Shown: piece after piece, positions 57,005-60,147 of the stretch
Position numbering within the stretch: the stretch's first letter is position 1
Layout of the letters: the number at the start of each line of letters is the position of its first letter
Assembly: GCA_945861625.1 (NCBI GenBank)
Contig: CAMAVI010000013.1
Coordinates: 1 to 60,147, forward strand
Origin: Candidatus Sulfopaludibacter sp. SbA3
Lineage (GTDB): Bacteria > Acidobacteriota > Terriglobia > Bryobacterales > Bryobacteraceae
Direction: 5' to 3'
DNA: 60,147 bases
Made by a program: the position numbers and the translations under genes
Notes under the pieces: generated by a model
What the model saw: only the letters and a program-made list of their open reading frames with translations
Databases searched by the model: none
Told to the model about the DNA's origin: nothing

Positions 57005-57388
57005 GTGCCGACTTTCAATCAGCTCGTGCGCAAAGGCCGCAAGCCTACACGCTACAAGACCGCGAGCCCGGCGTTGCAGGCCTGTCCGCAACGGCGCGGG
57101 GTTTGCACGCGCGTCTACACGACCACGCCGAAGAAGCCGAACTCGGCTTTGCGCAAGGTCGCGCGCGTGCGTCTCACTAACCAAATTGAGGTGACCACCT
57201 ATATTCCCGGCGTGGGCCACAATCTGCAGGAGCACTCGATTGTGCTGATCCGCGGAGGCCGCGTGAAGGATCTTCCCGGCGTGCGCTACCACGTGGTGCG
57301 CGGCACGCTCGATACCGCGGGCGTCGCGGGGCGTTTGCAGAGCCGTTCGAAGTACGGAGCGAAACGTCCGAAAGGAGCGGCGAAGTAA
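57005..57388 (+). CDS. rpsL: 30S ribosomal protein S12
   Basis: A 127-residue decoding-centre protein. [11 protein letters not shown] at the start, [19 protein letters not shown] in the middle (Lys at the position where streptomycin-resistance changes occur is the sensitive form) and [17 protein letters not shown] are conserved. Start is GTG. First gene of the str operon. Confidence 0.98.
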   Translation: MPTFNQLVRKGRKPTRYKTASPALQACPQRRGVCTRVYTTTPKKPNSALRKVARVRLTNQIEVTTYIPGVGHNLQEHSIVLIRGGRVKDLPGVRYHVVRGTLDTAGVAGRLQSRSKYGAKRPKGAAK

Positions 57389-57391
57389 AGT

Positions 57392-57862
57392 ATGCCTCGC
57401 AGACACAGACCTGAAACCCGCGAGATCCTGCCGGATCCGTTGTACGGCTCGACGCTCGCCGAGAAGTTCGTGAACAACATGATGTGGGACGGCAAGAAGG
57501 CCGTTTCGCAGAAGATCTTCTACGAAGCCATGGACAAGATCAAGGAGCGCTCTAACGACGATCCTTTGAAGCTGTTCAAGAAGGCTGTCGAAAACTGCAA
57601 GCCGCTGGTGGAAGTGAAGACCCGCCGCGTGGGCGGCGCCAACTACCAGGTTCCGGTGGAGGTTGCCAACAACCGCCGGACTAGTTTGGCTATCCGCTGG
57701 ATTTTGATGAACGCCCGCTCGCGTCCGGAAAAAGGGATGCCGGAGAAGCTGGCTAACGAATTGAACGACGCCGCCAATTCCAGAGGCGGGGCGATCAAGA
57801 AGAAAGACGATGTTCACCGCATGGCTGAGGCCAACAAGGCCTTTGCGCATTACCGCTGGTAA
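57392..57862 (+). CDS. rpsG: 30S ribosomal protein S7
   Basis: A 156-residue primary 16S rRNA binding protein. [19 protein letters not shown], then [27 protein letters not shown] and [15 protein letters not shown] are typical. It lies 3 bp after rpsL. In E. coli it is the autogenous repressor of this operon. Confidence 0.98.
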   Translation: MPRRHRPETREILPDPLYGSTLAEKFVNNMMWDGKKAVSQKIFYEAMDKIKERSNDDPLKLFKKAVENCKPLVEVKTRRVGGANYQVPVEVANNRRTSLAIRWILMNARSRPEKGMPEKLANELNDAANSRGGAIKKKDDVHRMAEANKAFAHYRW

Positions 57863-57874
57863 CTAGAAGGATTC

Positions 57875-59965
57875 ATGGCTCGTACTGTATCACTTGAGAA
57901 CATGCGCAATATCGGCATCATGGCGCACATTGATGCCGGTAAAACCACCACCACGGAGCGCATCCTCTATTACACGGGCCGTACGTACAAGATCGGAGAA
58001 GTTCACGAAGGTACGGCGGTCATGGATTGGATGGAGCAGGAACAAGAGCGGGGGATCACCATTACCTCGGCCGCGACTACCTGCCAGTGGCAGGACTGCA
58101 TCATTAACATTATCGATACTCCCGGCCACGTCGATTTCACCGCCGAGGTGGAGCGCAGCCTGCGCGTGCTGGATGGAGCGGTAGCCGTGTTCGATGCCGT
58201 TGCCGGCGTGCAGCCTCAGTCCGAAACGGTATGGCGCCAGGGCGACAAGTATCACGTCCCACGCATTTGTTTCATTAATAAAATGGACCGCGTCGGCGCG
58301 GACTTCTATCGTTCCGTTGGCACCATTGTGGACCGCCTGAAGTGCCGTCCGGTACCGATTCAGTTGCCGGTAGGCGCCGAGGAGAAGTTTCTGGGCGTGG
58401 TGGATCTGGTGACCATGACCGCGCGCATCTGGCGCGACGATTCGCTGGGCGCTGAATACGACGACGGGCCGATTCCCGAGGATCTGGTTGAATTAGCCAA
58501 GGAGTACCGCGAAAAGCTGATCGAAGCGGTTTCGGAATCCGACGACGCGCTATTCACGAAGTTCGTCGAGGGGGTCGCGATTACCGAAGAGGAATTGCGC
58601 GCGGGAATCCGCAAGGCCACCATCGCGCAAAGGATCTTCCCGGTAGTGTGCGGCACCGCCTTCAAGAACAAGGGCGTGCAGAACATGTTGGATGCGGTAG
58701 TGGCGTACCTGCCCTCGCCTCTGGATGTCCCGCCGGTGAAGGGTACCGACGTCGACGACAAAGAAAAAATCGTGGAGCGGAAATCGGACGACAATGAGCC
58801 ATTTTCCGCGCTGGTGTTCAAGATCATGACCGACTCGTTTGTGGGGCAGTTGGCCTTCATACGGGTATATTCGGGCAAGTTGTCCACGGGCGGGTCAATC
58901 TACAACGTGGCCAAGGGCCGCAAAGAGAAAATCGGGCGCCTCGTCAAAATGCATGCGAATAAACGCGAGGAAATCACCGAAGTCCTGGCGGGCGATATTT
59001 GCGCCGCGGTGGGGCTGAAGGCAGTTTCGACCGGCGACACTATCTGCGATGAAAGGTATCCGGTCATTCTGGAGTCGATCGATTTCCCGGCGCCGGTCAT
59101 TCAGCTCGCCATCGAGCCCAAGACCAAAGTGGATCAGGAAAAGCTCGGCATGGCCATCGCCAAGCTGGTGCAGGAAGATCCCACGCTCAAGGTTTCGACC
59201 GATCCCGATACTGGGCAGACTATTCTGGCCGGCATGGGCGAGCTACATCTGGAAATCATTGTCGACCGAATGCAGCGTGAATTCGGCGTCGGCGCCAACG
59301 TTGGCAAGCCGCAGGTGGCCTACCGTGAAACCATCCGCCAAAAGGCTGAGTACGATTACACGCACAAGAAGCAGACCGGCGGCAGCGGCCAGTACGCGCG
59401 CTGCAAACTGCGCATTGAGCCGGCCCCGGGCAAGGAATTCGAATTCGAGAACGAGATCAAGGGCGGCAATATTCCCAAGGAATTCATACCCGCCATTCAA
59501 AAAGGCGTGGTGGAAGCGCTGGAGCACGGGATTCTGGCCGGATTCCCCATGTCGGATGTGAAGGTGTCGGTGTTCGACGGCGACTATCACGATGTCGATT
59601 CGTCGGAAATGGCATTCAAGATCTGCGCCTCCATTTGTATCAAGGAAGCGGCCCGCAAGGCCAAGCCGGTGCTGCTGGAGCCGGTGATGCGCGTCGAAGT
59701 GGTGGTGCCGGACGAATACATGGGTTCGGTCAACGGCGACTTGATTTCACGCCGCGGGCGGCTGGAAGGCACGGAAATTTTGGGCAGCACGCAGATTATC
59801 AAGTCGATGGTGCCGCTATCGGAGATGTTCGGTTATGCGACTGAGCTCCGTTCGCGGACCCAGGGGCGCGGCGCGTTTACGATGCACTTCGGGCAGTACG
59901 AGGAAGTGCCGAAGAACATCGCCGAGGAAATCGTCAGCAAGGCGCAGGGCAAAGTAGCAAGTTAG
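57875..59965 (+). CDS. fusA: Elongation factor G
   Basis: A 696-residue translocation GTPase. G1 is [16 protein letters not shown] (about 19-34), switch II is DTPGHVDFT, and the base motif is NKMD. Domains II-V follow; domain IV has [11 protein letters not shown] and domain [17 protein letters not shown]. Complete. Ribosome binding site AGAAGG. Confidence 0.98.
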   Translation: MARTVSLENMRNIGIMAHIDAGKTTTTERILYYTGRTYKIGEVHEGTAVMDWMEQEQERGITITSAATTCQWQDCIINIIDTPGHVDFTAEVERSLRVLDGAVAVFDAVAGVQPQSETVWRQGDKYHVPRICFINKMDRVGADFYRSVGTIVDRLKCRPVPIQLPVGAEEKFLGVVDLVTMTARIWRDDSLGAEYDDGPIPEDLVELAKEYREKLIEAVSESDDALFTKFVEGVAITEEELRAGIRKATIAQRIFPVVCGTAFKNKGVQNMLDAVVAYLPSPLDVPPVKGTDVDDKEKIVERKSDDNEPFSALVFKIMTDSFVGQLAFIRVYSGKLSTGGSIYNVAKGRKEKIGRLVKMHANKREEITEVLAGDICAAVGLKAVSTGDTICDERYPVILESIDFPAPVIQLAIEPKTKVDQEKLGMAIAKLVQEDPTLKVSTDPDTGQTILAGMGELHLEIIVDRMQREFGVGANVGKPQVAYRETIRQKAEYDYTHKKQTGGSGQYARCKLRIEPAPGKEFEFENEIKGGNIPKEFIPAIQKGVVEALEHGILAGFPMSDVKVSVFDGDYHDVDSSEMAFKICASICIKEAARKAKPVLLEPVMRVEVVVPDEYMGSVNGDLISRRGRLEGTEILGSTQIIKSMVPLSEMFGYATELRSRTQGRGAFTMHFGQYEEVPKNIAEEIVSKAQGKVAS

Positions 59966-60000
59966 ACTTCTCATTCACTGATATCAGGAGACCGAGAGCA

Positions 60001-60147
60001 TGGCGAAGGAAAAATTTGATCGTAGTAAGCCGCACGTAAACGTGGGGACGATCGGGCACATCGATCACGGCAAGACGACGTTGACGGCGGCGATCACCAA
60101 GACGCTGGCGAAGCACAATCCGAAGGTGCAGTTCCGGAGCTTCGATT
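60001..60147 (+). CDS. tuf: Elongation factor Tu, 5' part
   Basis: The first 49 codons of EF-Tu are in the window, running off the end. [20 protein letters not shown] is followed by [13 protein letters not shown] with the P-loop. An AGGAG lies upstream. Fourth gene of the str operon, 35 bp after fusA. Confidence 0.97.

Overview
The window is about 60 kb of GC-rich chromosomal DNA. It most likely comes from an Acidobacteriota genome of the Bryobacterales/Solibacter type. That placement is an inference from gene content (many Sec- or Tat-exported proteins, a PEP-CTERM protein, a secreted matrixin, a short 2-isopropylmalate synthase, a fused LptF/LptG) and was not tested by a phylogeny. Coding density is high, with many stop/start overlaps of the ATGA or GTGA kind. 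No rRNA, CRISPR array or intact prophage is visible. Two tRNAs are present: Ser(CGA) and His(GTG).

Layout. 1-1450: tail of an ISKra4-like transposase, a secreted-type gene cut at its 5' end, and a PEP-CTERM protein. 1444-5663 (minus): UvrD/PcrA helicase, a 52-codon very basic protein coupled to it, and gamma-glutamyltransferase. 5850-8506: ECF sigma factor, membrane anti-sigma-like protein and Spy-like periplasmic protein, then a PQQ-type sugar dehydrogenase. 8582-15000 (minus): ribosomal protein L31, preceded by a compact unannotated transcription unit (promoter, extended Shine-Dalgarno, 20-codon ORF, hairpins, terminator); then ThiE, a peroxiredoxin, an OmpR-type regulator, a matrixin, MurB and a CpaE-like ATPase. 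15197-21869: a LuxR-type regulator, an exported TldD/TldE-like pair and a fused LptF-LptG permease.

23584-32003 is a complete chemotaxis module in one direction: CheA with a degenerate receiver, CheW, a soluble receptor with three near-identical PAS domains, CheY, CheB, CheR and CheX. No flagellar gene is in view. After tRNA-Ser come a sialidase-like secreted protein, signal peptidase I, DUF2905, glutamate dehydrogenase, MutS and AnmK. Next is the leuABCD operon on the minus strand, with a divergent LysR regulator and an epimerase. 45587-50530 looks like a small accessory and decay zone: an RNase T2 remnant, a homocysteine methyltransferase/MTHFR fusion, VapBC with a nonsense codon in the toxin, an alpha/beta hydrolase and HigBA.

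The right end holds a creatininase-like protein, an acidobacterial-type secreted protein, an exported metallo-beta-lactamase-fold protein, tRNA-His, a coupled three-gene unit (proline-rich protein, TPR protein, TonB-like C-terminal membrane protein), and the str operon (rpsL, rpsG, fusA, tuf) behind a leader of about 250 nt. The tuf gene runs off the window. The least explained structure is the small transcription unit at 8871-9130. The exported TldD/TldE pair, the triple-PAS receptor and the TPR/TonB-like operon are the next most interesting.
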